Source: Salipaludibacillus sp. LMS25
GTDB taxonomy: Bacteria > Bacillota > Bacilli > Bacillales > Salisediminibacteriaceae
Assembly: GCF_024362805.1 (NCBI RefSeq)
Contig: NZ_CP093299.1
Location: 3,132,001 to 3,196,000, forward strand
DNA length: 64,000 nucleotides
Direction of reading: 5' to 3'
Shown here: positions 17,516-27,239 of the stretch, piece after piece
Numbering within the stretch: position 1 is the stretch's first letter
Layout of the letters: every line of letters starts with the position of its first letter
Notes under the pieces: generated by a model
What the model was told of the DNA's origin: nothing
The model's input: only the letters and a program-made list of their open reading frames with translations
Database searches by the model: none
Made by a program: the position numbers and the translations under genes

Positions 17516-18379
17516 ATGCTCGGTGGAATTGAAGCAGGTGGAACTAAATTTGTTTGTGCAGTAGCAAATGATGACTTAACGATCGTAGAAAGGGTTGCCT
17601 TCCCTACAAGAAGCCCTGAGGAAACATTTAAGGATGTCTTTGAATTTTTTGATAAATTTGAATTGAAAGCTTTAGGTGTTGGGTCGTTTGGTCCAATTGA
17701 TGTCAATGAGCAGTCACCATCATATGGCTATATTACAGATACACCAAAGCCATTTTGGAGCCATTTTGACTTTGTGGGTGCATTAAAGAAAAAGTATGAT
17801 ATTCCAGTGTTTTGGACGACAGATGTGAACGCTGCTGCTTACGGTGAAAAGGTGAAAGGCAGTGCTGTGAATAATGACAGTTGTCTTTATTTAACGGTGG
17901 GCACTGGTGTCGGCGGTGGTGTCATTTATGGAAAGGACATTCTTGAAGGGTTCAGTCACCCGGAAATGGGGCATATTCTTGTTCAGCCTCATGCAGAAGA
18001 TCCATTTGAAGGTGGATGTCCTTTCCATAATAATTGTTTAGAAGGTTTAGCATCCGGATCAGCGATTGAAAAGCGTTTTGGCCGAAAAGGCGATACGATT
18101 GCCGAAGGCGACAAGTTCTGGAAAATTGAAGCTAATTATATGGCTCAGGCCCTCATGACCTACACGCTAACATTGCGTCCTGAGAAAATCATTCTTGGCG
18201 GCGGGGTTATGATGCAGGATCATTTATTAGTAAGTATACGTGAAGAGTTCAGTCGTCTATTAAATGGATATGTCACCATCCCTGATGTATCAGAGTATAT
18301 AGTGACACCTGAATTGAAAGGGGACGCTGGGATTATCGGCTCCTTACTATTGGCTGAAAAAGTTTTACACGAAGCTTAA
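17516..18379 (+). CDS. ROK-family fructokinase
   Basis: 287 residues with AAGGGGGA upstream of ATG 17516. It phosphorylates fructose (possibly mannose) with ATP in the cytoplasm. GIEAGGTKF is the phosphate-binding loop, VGSFGPID the sugar-binding region, and LTVGTGVGGG the adenosine loop. The ROK zinc site is complete: HPEMGHILVQPH ... GGCPFHNNCLEGLASG. This zinc-loop arrangement is that of ScrK, YdhR and GmuE type fructokinases. It stands alone with its own terminator. Confidence 0.9.
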   Translation: MLGGIEAGGTKFVCAVANDDLTIVERVAFPTRSPEETFKDVFEFFDKFELKALGVGSFGPIDVNEQSPSYGYITDTPKPFWSHFDFVGALKKKYDIPVFWTTDVNAAAYGEKVKGSAVNNDSCLYLTVGTGVGGGVIYGKDILEGFSHPEMGHILVQPHAEDPFEGGCPFHNNCLEGLASGSAIEKRFGRKGDTIAEGDKFWKIEANYMAQALMTYTLTLRPEKIILGGGVMMQDHLLVSIREEFSRLLNGYVTIPDVSEYIVTPELKGDAGIIGSLLLAEKVLHEA

Positions 18380-18402
18380 TTTAACTGAAAATATTTGCAA
18401 CT

Positions 18403-18428
18403 GCCGCTGGAATTTTCCAGCGGCTTTT
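18403..18428 (+). terminator. Rho-independent terminator
   Basis: Perfect 10-bp stem GCCGCTGGAA / TTCCAGCGGC, two-base loop region and TTTT, after the fructokinase gene. Confidence 0.88.
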
Positions 18429-18739
18429 AAACGTTTCGGTCCTGTGATATAGCGCGTTAACATCCTGTCACGATAACCCGATATAAGAGGAGAGCCTCTA
18501 TTTAAAAAAGGCGTTTGGAAAGGGGGATGACAGGGAGGTTAACCTTTTTTCACACCACAGAGGTCTTTTAAAAAAATCACGGCAAAAAGATCTGTGACGT
18601 AAGATGTTATCTAAGAATACCGATACGTGTTCATACGTAGGCTGGTATAATTAACGTGACTTTAGAAAATGTCAGAAAACTATAAAGCACGTGAAAAAAT
18701 GTGGACTACTTATAAGTGTCGAATGTGAGTTGATGACTA
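18429..18739. other. Leader of the GGDEF-EAL gene, no recognised feature
   Basis: Searched by eye for a c-di-GMP riboswitch because of the downstream gene; the conserved blocks are not present. No repeat-family match. The start codon at 18740 has only a weak ribosome-binding site. Confidence 0.3.
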
Positions 18740-21004
18740 ATGCGGACAAAACGTACAATAATGATCTATCTCGTTATGTCGCTCATTTTTGTGTGTGGCT
18801 GGTTTTATCTATTTAGAGAAAATGTATTAATGCGTACGATCGGAACAAGTTCTTTTCCTGTAATTTGGGGTTTGTTAAGTTTCCGATGGACATTTAATGC
18901 TTATCGTATAATTAAAGGGAGAGAAAAGTACGTTTGGTTATCTATCTCCATTGGATTGTTGTTCAATATCCTGTCAAACATCTTATGGATTTGGAATTTG
19001 GTGATGACAGGAGCATATTTTTATCCCGATATGTCTTATTTGCTTTGGCTTTTTACTTATTTTTTCTTTTTTATCGGTTTAATTTATAAAGCATGGCTTT
19101 TAAGTCTTACTGTCTCACATAAGCCTTATGTCTTTAATATTGTGCTGTTCATGATTGTAACCACATCTATTAGTAGCCATTATTTAATTAGACCCATCCT
19201 TATTGCCACTGACTATTCAGTAGGTTTAACCATTATTAGCTTGATTTACCCAGTAGCATCTTTAGGAATTATCTTTACAACGACTTATTTATACTATTTA
19301 TCTAAGCAAACGAGTGAAAAGGAAACGATATTATTTATTGTAATAAGCTTTTCTCTTCAAGCATGTGCCGACTGGGGGTACGCTTATATAACGTTAACGC
19401 ATAGTGTTTATACACCAGGTGGATGGATAGACCCGTTTTGGTTAGCTTCCCTCATGATAATTGGCTTGGCTGGCTTGCGAGCTCAGTATAACGCCACTTC
19501 TCCTGTTTTAGCAATAAACAATGAGAGACAGAGTCATGAGACGCTTTTTCCATATTTAAGCAGTGTTGTCCTGATTTTATTAGTGGCGCAAAGCTATGAT
19601 TGGGCTTTTAACTGGTTAAGTGGTGGCGTGACGATCGTATTTTTCGTTATTATGGTCCGTCAACTCCTAGTCATTAAGCGAAATGAACAGTTAATGGAGG
19701 AATACAAACACTTGGCCTATCATGACGCCTTAACAGGATTAAAAAACAGGGTCAGCTTTAAAAAAGAATTGCCTAGTTTTTTGGCATTTAGTGAACGTCA
19801 CCATACGAGCACTGTTTTAATGCTTATTGACTTGGACCGTTTTAAAACGATCAATGACACTCTCGGGCATCATGTTGGGGATGAGCTACTAATAAGAGCT
19901 GGGAACAGGTTAAACAGAGGGTTAAATGGACATCGTGTTTACAGGCTTGGCGGCGATGAATTTGTGTTCATACTTTCTGGGGTTGATAGAGAGACGTGCA
20001 TTCAGTTAGCAGAAAAAGTGATTACATTGTTTACTATTCCATTTCATGTAAAGGGCCATGAAATAAATGTCACGCCAAGTATCGGTATTAGTATGTATCC
20101 GGAGAATGGATGTGATAGTGCCTCATTACTTCAAAATGCAGATGCTGCTATGTATTTGGCGAAGATGAACGGAAGTAATCAATATTGTGTTTATAATGCT
20201 GAATTGGCACTAGCCCATGAACGAAAGCTAACAGTGGAAAACGCATTAAGGCATGCGATTGAAAAGGGACAGTTATTCCTTGTGTATCAGCCTATCGTCG
20301 AATTAGAAACAGGTAAACCTATCGGCATGGAAGCTTTGTTACGTTGGGTGCACCCTGAATTGGGTTTTGTGTCCCCTGGGGAGTTTATACCTATTGCTGA
20401 AGAAACAGGGCAAATCGTGTCGATCGGAGAGTGGGTGTTGCGTGAGGCATGTGAACAAACGAAACGATGGCATGATGAAGGGTATCCGTATTTATATGTA
20501 TCTGTTAATGTATCCCCTCGTCAATTTCAACAAGTGTCTTTCATTCAATTTGTGTATGGAACACTACAGAAAACAGGGCTCCCTGTGGGAAAACTTGAAT
20601 TGGAGATAACAGAAAGCGTCATGCAAGATCCAAGTCGATCAACGAAAATCTTAAATGACTTAAAATATCTAGGTATTAAAACAGCAATTGATGATTTCGG
20701 GACTGGTTACTCTTCATTGTATCTCTTGAAAGAATTACCAATTAATACGATTAAAATTGATAAAGCCTTTGTGGATGATATGATAACTAGCAATGCCCAT
20801 TCCATTGTTAAATCAATTATCCAAATTGGACGAAACTTAGGGTTGAAAATTATTGCCGAAGGGATAGAGGACGAGGACCAAGCAAAAAAACTTTTGCAGG
20901 ATGGCTGTCACTATGGGCAAGGGTATTACTTCTTAAAACCAGCGCCTGAGACAGAGTTTACCACGTATTTAACGAAAGTGGAAAAAGAAAAAAGTTTGGG
21001 CTAA
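18740..21004 (+). CDS. Membrane-bound GGDEF-EAL c-di-GMP turnover protein
   Basis: 754 residues. Residues ~1-325 hold about nine or ten hydrophobic segments, a membrane sensor of unrecognised type. A GGDEF domain follows, with DALTGLKNR, LIDLDRFKTIND and the intact signature GGDEF near residue 404, so diguanylate cyclase activity is possible. The RxxD product-inhibition site expected five residues before GGDEF is absent. The EAL domain has EALLRW (~530), the Asn of VNVSPRQF, ESVM, DDFGTGYSSL, IKID and AEGIE, so phosphodiesterase residues also appear complete. Net activity cannot be decided from sequence. Repeat A5 begins 9 bases after the stop. Confidence 0.93.
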   Translation: MRTKRTIMIYLVMSLIFVCGWFYLFRENVLMRTIGTSSFPVIWGLLSFRWTFNAYRIIKGREKYVWLSISIGLLFNILSNILWIWNLVMTGAYFYPDMSYLLWLFTYFFFFIGLIYKAWLLSLTVSHKPYVFNIVLFMIVTTSISSHYLIRPILIATDYSVGLTIISLIYPVASLGIIFTTTYLYYLSKQTSEKETILFIVISFSLQACADWGYAYITLTHSVYTPGGWIDPFWLASLMIIGLAGLRAQYNATSPVLAINNERQSHETLFPYLSSVVLILLVAQSYDWAFNWLSGGVTIVFFVIMVRQLLVIKRNEQLMEEYKHLAYHDALTGLKNRVSFKKELPSFLAFSERHHTSTVLMLIDLDRFKTINDTLGHHVGDELLIRAGNRLNRGLNGHRVYRLGGDEFVFILSGVDRETCIQLAEKVITLFTIPFHVKGHEINVTPSIGISMYPENGCDSASLLQNADAAMYLAKMNGSNQYCVYNAELALAHERKLTVENALRHAIEKGQLFLVYQPIVELETGKPIGMEALLRWVHPELGFVSPGEFIPIAEETGQIVSIGEWVLREACEQTKRWHDEGYPYLYVSVNVSPRQFQQVSFIQFVYGTLQKTGLPVGKLELEITESVMQDPSRSTKILNDLKYLGIKTAIDDFGTGYSSLYLLKELPINTIKIDKAFVDDMITSNAHSIVKSIIQIGRNLGLKIIAEGIEDEDQAKKLLQDGCHYGQGYYFLKPAPETEFTTYLTKVEKEKSLG

Positions 21005-21013
21005 TCATTATTT

Positions 21014-21168
21014 TTTATCCCACTCTTAAGGGGAAATAAAACCCCCACCTGAAAACTTAAGAAGGTCGAAACGTTTAGGTGGGGGATAAACGGCCCCTAA
21101 AGGTCCCATAAGTTAACCGAACAACAGTGGGGGATGAAGGAAAACTCCTGATTGAAGCTTAGCTTTAT
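21014..21168 (+). repeat. Family A element, copy A5
   Basis: 155 bp bounded by TTTAT. The long stem is present but its outer arm is altered (GGGGAAATAAAA versus GATAAACGGCCCC), and the 3-prime hairpin is shortened by a small deletion (AAAACTCCTGATTG). It lies between the GGDEF-EAL stop codon and the hairpin at 21183. Confidence 0.9.
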
Positions 21169-21182
21169 AAAAAAAACATGGT

Positions 21183-21213
21183 GAGGATGACGTCTTGAGT
21201 GGGCGTCATCCTT
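21183..21213 (+). terminator. Hairpin, likely displaced terminator of the GGDEF-EAL gene
   Basis: Stem GAGGATGACG / CGTCATCCTT with a short T-rich tail. It lies beyond repeat A5, as if the repeat had inserted between gene and terminator. Confidence 0.5.
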
Positions 21214-21737
21214 TACAATTTACTTGGGGAATTAAGGCTGAGAGATATGGAGAATACATAGTCACTTTCAGGGAAAGTTGGTCTGACAGGAATGCTCCTG
21301 GATGAACATTCCTGTCAAAAGTTTTCTACGGGCTACTGAGACCATGTCCACAGACAACGACGTATTTTTGGCTGGGGTGAACCGGTGAGATAACCCTTTC
21401 TTCACAAATAGGGAGCGCAGGTTCTCTCTTTTCGCGACACTCACCCTTTTTTTTTTTGAAATAACTCCCTAGACAGATGGAGAGTCCTTTGTTAATGAGG
21501 CGGACAACGCCTTCATTTTGATCATTGTCAAGTAAAGTCCCTTTTCTACATCAGATTGAACAACATTGTAGCGTATAACGATTCTTTTATGCTTTTGTCT
21601 CCCACTATATCTGATGTACTCCTATCAAGATTATTTTGCTAGTAAGCTGTTTCCGCTAAGGGAAGGAAAAACGTTACGTGTAAATATAGTGGGCCAACGA
21701 TTACACTTAACGTGAGGATGGAAGTTAAGTGCTCGTT
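21214..21737. other. Intergenic stretch with a strong hairpin
   Basis: No gene recognised over ~520 bases. A 10-bp inverted repeat GACAGGAATG / CATTCCTGTC lies at 21287-21316, and a T11 run near 21450. Neither is tied to a known RNA or operator. Confidence 0.3.
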
Positions 21738-21895
21738 TTTATTACAGCTAACCGTGGGAAAAACACCGGACTGAAAAAAGAGAGGCGAGATCATTCTATA
21801 TAGGCGGGAGATAACGGTCGCTTATGTCTGATTCACTCAACTACCAATCAGTGGGTGAAGAACGAAAACTCCCACTGATTGAAGCTTAGCTTTAT
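21738..21895 (+). repeat. Family B element, copy B2
   Basis: 158 bp bounded by TTTAT. The 5-prime arm is diverged (TTACAGCTAACCGTGGG), the partner GGCGGGAGATAACGGTCGC is well kept, and the 3-prime module CAGTGGGTG ... ACTCCCACTGATTGAAGC is nearly identical to family A. AAATTGGTTCA follows at 21911-21921. Confidence 0.85.
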
Positions 21896-22071
21896 AGGTA
21901 GGTTATGTAATAAAAATTGGTTCAATTATGATAGTAGTCGTTGAGAACGTTTATCCTAATTTTAGTTCCTCTGTCAGTCCATTATGGCTTAAATGAAGGA
22001 GAGATGCAAAGTTACATACGAGTTTTAAACGGTGCTTCATTTATTAAATTTAACAGCAAAAAGGAGAATGA

Positions 22072-23496
<1,425 letters not shown>

Positions 23497-23588
23497 CACC
23501 TTAAAATATAAAGGAGAGATACTTACGTGTATGACGATCGAAAAATGTGACATGTATGTCTATATGAACGGATAGTGTAAACAGGCGA

Positions 23589-23748
23589 TTTATCCCACTC
23601 TTAAGGGGCAGTAAAACCCTTACCTCAAAACTTAAGAAGATCGAACAGTTTAGGTGGAGGGATAAACTGCCCCTTAAGGTCCCATAAGTTAAACGAACAA
23701 ACAGTGGGGGATGAAGGAAAACTTCCACTGATTGAAGCTTAGCTTTAT
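23589..23748 (+). repeat. Family A element, copy A6
   Basis: 160 bp bounded by TTTAT. Complete long stem (GGGGCAGTAAAACCCTTACCT / AGGTGGAGGGATAAACTGCCCC) and 3-prime hairpin CAGTGGGGG / TTCCACTG. Downstream of the phospho-beta-glucosidase gene. Confidence 0.92.
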
Positions 23749-23819
23749 ATCAAATGTCTGTTTAGAATACTGTAGTGAAAAAATTAATTTCCGTCTAGAG
23801 ATCACATGATGCGAATGGT

Positions 23820-23975
23820 TTTATCACAGCTAACCGTCCGTAAAACTCCTGTCTCAAAATAGAGAGAAGAGCTAAATCTATTTAGGGGGAGATAACGGAC
23901 GGTAATGTCCTGATTCACTCAGCTATCACTCAGTGGGAGAAGAACGACCCCCCACTGAGTGAAGGGGCGTTTTAT
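23820..23975 (+). repeat. Family B element, copy B3 (best preserved)
   Basis: 156 bp bounded by TTTAT. Shows the fold clearly: ACCGTCCGT-AAAA-CTCC ... AAATAGA pairs with TCTATTT ... GGGAG-ATAA-CGGACGGT, followed by the 3-prime hairpin CTCAGTGGG / CCCACTGAG. Preceded by TGATGCGAATGG, also present before B7. Confidence 0.92.
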
Positions 23976-24023
23976 CACAGATAACCGTCTGAAAAACTCC
24001 CACTGATTGAAAGTTCTTTTTAT
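23971..24023 (+). repeat. Family B element, internally deleted copy B4 in tandem with B3
   Basis: Shares its left TTTAT (23971-23975) with the right end of B3. It keeps CACAGATAACCGTCTGAAAA, then jumps to CTCCCACTGATTGAAAG and a final TTTAT (24019-24023). GAAATTGGTTCA follows. Confidence 0.85.
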
Positions 24024-24150
24024 GAAATTGGTTCATAGGAATAAAAATTTTACATAATAAGAGGTGTCTTTTCATCGGTAGCATATTATAGAAGCGTTAT
24101 GACTGATTCTGTCAAACACACCTTTAGAGCTATACAGTACATTAACTCGT

Positions 24151-24720
24151 TTAACATTCTAAATGGGTGGTGTTAGGGATAGAAATAGACGTTTTCTTAA
24201 ATGACATATTGTTTAGCTGCTGTACTAATGCAGCCATATCTTCTACACTTTCTTCTTTACCACTTTTTATCCATTCTATAAACACATTGAAGATAGCGCC
24301 TGACAAGTAATGAGGGGCATATTTTAACAGGCGTTCTTCAGTGACATCTATACACCACAACACATACTTATTAAAGCAGTCTAACAATAAAGTAGCTAAA
24401 TTGGCTTCATACAACCTTGCGATCATATCACTATATTTTTCAAAAAAATAAAAGGCATAGAGAAGAAACTGATAATCCTGCTCTTCTTGAAGGTGCTGTG
24501 TCTCTTGCTGGTACTTATAAAATAACTCGTCTAAATAATAAATAATAATCGCTTCTTTATTGGCAAAATTACGGTAGTAAGTTACACGTGAGACGCCGGC
24601 TTTTTTAGTTATGTCTGTAATCGTGATGTTCTCATATTTTTCTGATTCCATCAGTTGTAATAAAGCGGTGGAAATACATTCCTTTGCAAACACATTGGAA
24701 GCGTGTCTTCGTTTTTCCAT
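24151..24720 (-). CDS. TetR-family transcriptional regulator
   Basis: 189 residues. The N-terminal helix-turn-helix is clear: NITITDITKKAGVSRVTYYRNFANKEAIIIYYL (~25-57). The rest is helical, the usual ligand-binding and dimer domain. It is divergent from an MMPL-type exporter and its partner, and a palindrome (24797-24816) lies between, so it most likely represses its own gene and the exporter until an inducer binds. It ends with a basic and Ser/Thr-rich tail of no known meaning. Confidence 0.92.
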   Translation of the reverse strand: MEKRRHASNVFAKECISTALLQLMESEKYENITITDITKKAGVSRVTYYRNFANKEAIIIYYLDELFYKYQQETQHLQEEQDYQFLLYAFYFFEKYSDMIARLYEANLATLLLDCFNKYVLWCIDVTEERLLKYAPHYLSGAIFNVFIEWIKSGKEESVEDMAALVQQLNNMSFKKTSISIPNTTHLEC

Positions 24721-24796
24721 GTATCAAAACCTCCTCTTTTGTTACAGTGAGCGCTTACACCGTTGATTTTAACAAGTGCTCTTTATATAATTTAAC

Positions 24797-24816
24797 AATG
24801 TAACAGGTGTTACATT
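24797..24816. promoter_or_regulatory. Candidate operator for the TetR regulator
   Basis: Near-perfect 20-bp palindrome AATGTAACAG / GTGTTACATT with one mismatch pair at the centre, in the divergent region between the regulator and the exporter. Size and symmetry fit TetR-family operators. A related half-site GTTACAGTGAGCGCTTAC lies closer to the regulator start. Confidence 0.65.
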
Positions 24817-24830
24817 TGTCTATTATAACA

Positions 24831-24962
24831 TTTATCACAGAGAAGCGTTCGTAAAACTCCCCCTCAAAATAGAGAGCAGCTAATGGACGCTAAAGTCCTG
24901 AGGCACTCAACTACCAATCAGGTGGAGAACGAAAACCCCCATTGAGTGAAAGGGGATTTTAC
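24831..24962 (+). repeat. Family B element, copy B5
   Basis: Begins TTTATCACAGAGAAGCGTTCGTAAAACTCC, keeps CAAAATAGAGAG and CTAATGGACGCTAAAG, and a degenerate 3-prime hairpin. The right end reads TTTTACAT rather than TTTAT. It lies between the TetR operator and the exporter. Confidence 0.75.
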
Positions 24963-24991
24963 ATAGTGAAGAAATACTATTTGTGTCTATG

Positions 24992-25148
24992 TTTATCCCA
25001 CTCTTAAGGGGCAGTAAAACCCCCACCTCAAAACTTAAGAAATCGAAAAGTTAGGTGGGGGATAAATTGTCCCTAAAGGTCCCATAAGTTAAACGAACAA
25101 TCAGTGAGGGATGAAGGAAAACTCCTACTGATTGAAGCTTAGCTTTAT
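24992..25148 (+). repeat. Family A element, copy A7
   Basis: 157 bp bounded by TTTAT, all modules present, 3-prime hairpin CAGTGAGGG / CTCCTACTG. Ends 36 bases before the exporter start, so any exporter transcript begun near the operator would carry both B5 and A7 in its leader. Confidence 0.92.
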
Positions 25149-25184
25149 AAAGTGGTGGGTGTGTGAGAAAAGGAGTGGATTAAG

Positions 25185-27239
25185 ATTGATATAGCAGCAC
25201 GAATTATTAAACATAAAAAGCTTGTCGTTATCCTATTTATGGCTCTCGCTATGGCAGGGGGCGTGATGCAATTTTTTGTTTCTGTTAATTATAACATGGT
25301 GGAATACTTACCTGATGATGCCCCTTCAACAAAGGCATTAGATATTATGGAAGAGGAATTCGAAGCGTCTGTTCCTAACACGAGAGTGATGGTCAAAGAC
25401 GTATCAGTTCAAGAAGCTCTCGTCTACAAGGAACAGCTTGAAAATATTGATGGAGTAAACGATGTGACATGGCTCGATGATGTCATGGATTTAAAGATAC
25501 CGTTGGAAATGGCGGATGACGAAACGGTTGAATCTTATTATAAAGATCGCCATGCACTCTACTCCTTTACTGTAACCAGCGGTCATGAGGTGGAAGCGAC
25601 AGACGCAATCTATGAGGTGATTGGAGAAGAGAATGCCTTAACTGGAGAGGCATTGGACACCGCCATTTCTCAAAAAATGGCTGGTACAGAAACCATGTAT
25701 GCAGCCGCCTTGCTCGTGCCGATTATTATCATTATTCTCATAGTGTCGACCACATCTTGGTTGGAGCCTGTGTTCTTTCTTGTGGCAATTGGGGTGTCCA
25801 TCCTAATTAATCTAGGCACAACTATTTTCATCGGTGAGATATCGTTTGTGACCCAATCAGTCAGTCCTATTTTACAGCTGGCGGTTTCATTAGATTACGC
25901 TATTTTCTTGCTCCACAGTTTCTCAGATTCTCGAAAGGAAGCTAGCTCACCAGAAGAGGCGATGTATCTTGCAATGAAACGGTCATTTCCCGCAATTACG
26001 GCAAGTGCTGCTACGACATTTTTTGGGTTTATGGCCTTGACGTTTATGAATTTCGAGATAGGCTCAGATCTAGGGCTGAATCTGGTGAAAGGGATTCTTT
26101 TCAGTTTCATTAGTGTCATGGTATTTTTACCAGCCCTTACACTATGTTTTTATAAATGGATTGATAAAACACACCATAAACAATTGATACCCGCATTTAA
26201 AGGTATTGGAAAAGGTGTCGTTAAAATGAGGTATGTCAGTCTATTCATTGTTGCAATCGTCATGGTACCGAGCTTTTTAGCACAAAGCCATACCACCTTT
26301 ACGTATGGGTTAGGCGAACAACCTGACACAACACGTGCAGGCAGTGATTTCGTGGCTGTTGAGGACACATTTGGAGAGCTCACACCTATTGTTCTCCTAG
26401 TTCCGAAAGGAGATACAGCGAGAGAAGCAGAGCTAGGGAATGACTTGGAGCAGCTGCCAAACGTGACAAGTGTTATTTCATACGCTACCGCCATAAGTCC
26501 TGTTATTCCCTCGGACTATTTAGAGGAATCGCTAACTGAACAATTCTTGTCAGAAAATTACAGTAGAGTGGTGATAAACACGGATTTAGGAGCAGAAGGA
26601 GAACATCCATTTGCCTTAGTGGAAAAGGTTGAGGACGTGTCTCGATCGTATTATGGTGGAGAGGCGCTTTTACTTGGCGAAAGTGTCACGCTCTATGATA
26701 TGAAAACAATCGTGACGAAAGATAACTCACTCGTTAACATGTTAACTGTTGGGACTATTGCCATTGTTCTCATCATCACATTCCGATCACTTTCATTTCC
26801 AGTCGTTCTTTTACTAACCATTCAAGTAGCAGTGTGGATAAACCTATCCATGCCCTATTATACGAATACGCCGTTAGACTTCGTTGGTTATTTAATTGTT
26901 AGTACAGTACAGTTAGCCGCTACTGTGGACTATGCCATCCTATTCACAGAAAATTACAGAGAAAAGCGAACGGAAATGTCAGCGTTCAAAGCAATTAAAC
27001 ACACATTAGATCATAAAACATTTTCTATCGTTGTCTCTGCTTCTATTTTATCCAGTGTTGGCTTTATTTTATGGATGACGTCTTCTAACCAAATTGTCTC
27101 GTCTATCGGATTATTGTTAGGAAGAGGAGCGCTTCTAGCTTTTTTGATGGTGCTGTTTTTCCTGCCGGCATCGTTAGTTATTTTTGATAAATTAATTGAG
27201 AAAACAACGTGGAAAGCAAACTTTTTTAAGGGGAAATGA
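25185..27239 (+). CDS. MMPL/RND-superfamily exporter
   Basis: About 684 residues in two similar halves: each has one hydrophobic helix, a ~130-residue extracytoplasmic loop, then about five membrane helices. Segments SPILQLAVSLDYAIFLLHSF and STVQLAATVDYAILFTENY carry the paired Asp-Tyr of the proton path seen in MMPL proteins. Similar to YdfJ/YdgH exporters. No ATG, GTG or TTG occurs before the first helix in frame. The best start is ATT 25185 (DIAARIIKHKKLVV) 9 bases after AAGGAG; otherwise ATG 25239 would cut into the first helix. Its stop overlaps the next gene. Substrate unknown; likely a toxic lipophilic compound sensed by the TetR protein. Confidence 0.88.
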   Translation: MDIAARIIKHKKLVVILFMALAMAGGVMQFFVSVNYNMVEYLPDDAPSTKALDIMEEEFEASVPNTRVMVKDVSVQEALVYKEQLENIDGVNDVTWLDDVMDLKIPLEMADDETVESYYKDRHALYSFTVTSGHEVEATDAIYEVIGEENALTGEALDTAISQKMAGTETMYAAALLVPIIIIILIVSTTSWLEPVFFLVAIGVSILINLGTTIFIGEISFVTQSVSPILQLAVSLDYAIFLLHSFSDSRKEASSPEEAMYLAMKRSFPAITASAATTFFGFMALTFMNFEIGSDLGLNLVKGILFSFISVMVFLPALTLCFYKWIDKTHHKQLIPAFKGIGKGVVKMRYVSLFIVAIVMVPSFLAQSHTTFTYGLGEQPDTTRAGSDFVAVEDTFGELTPIVLLVPKGDTAREAELGNDLEQLPNVTSVISYATAISPVIPSDYLEESLTEQFLSENYSRVVINTDLGAEGEHPFALVEKVEDVSRSYYGGEALLLGESVTLYDMKTIVTKDNSLVNMLTVGTIAIVLIITFRSLSFPVVLLLTIQVAVWINLSMPYYTNTPLDFVGYLIVSTVQLAATVDYAILFTENYREKRTEMSAFKAIKHTLDHKTFSIVVSASILSSVGFILWMTSSNQIVSSIGLLLGRGALLAFLMVLFFLPASLVIFDKLIEKTTWKANFFKGK

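Noticed and set aside
18429..18739. c-di-GMP riboswitch upstream of the GGDEF-EAL gene
   Set aside because: The conserved GGNNA tetraloop and receptor blocks are not present; the 5-prime region shows no matching fold.
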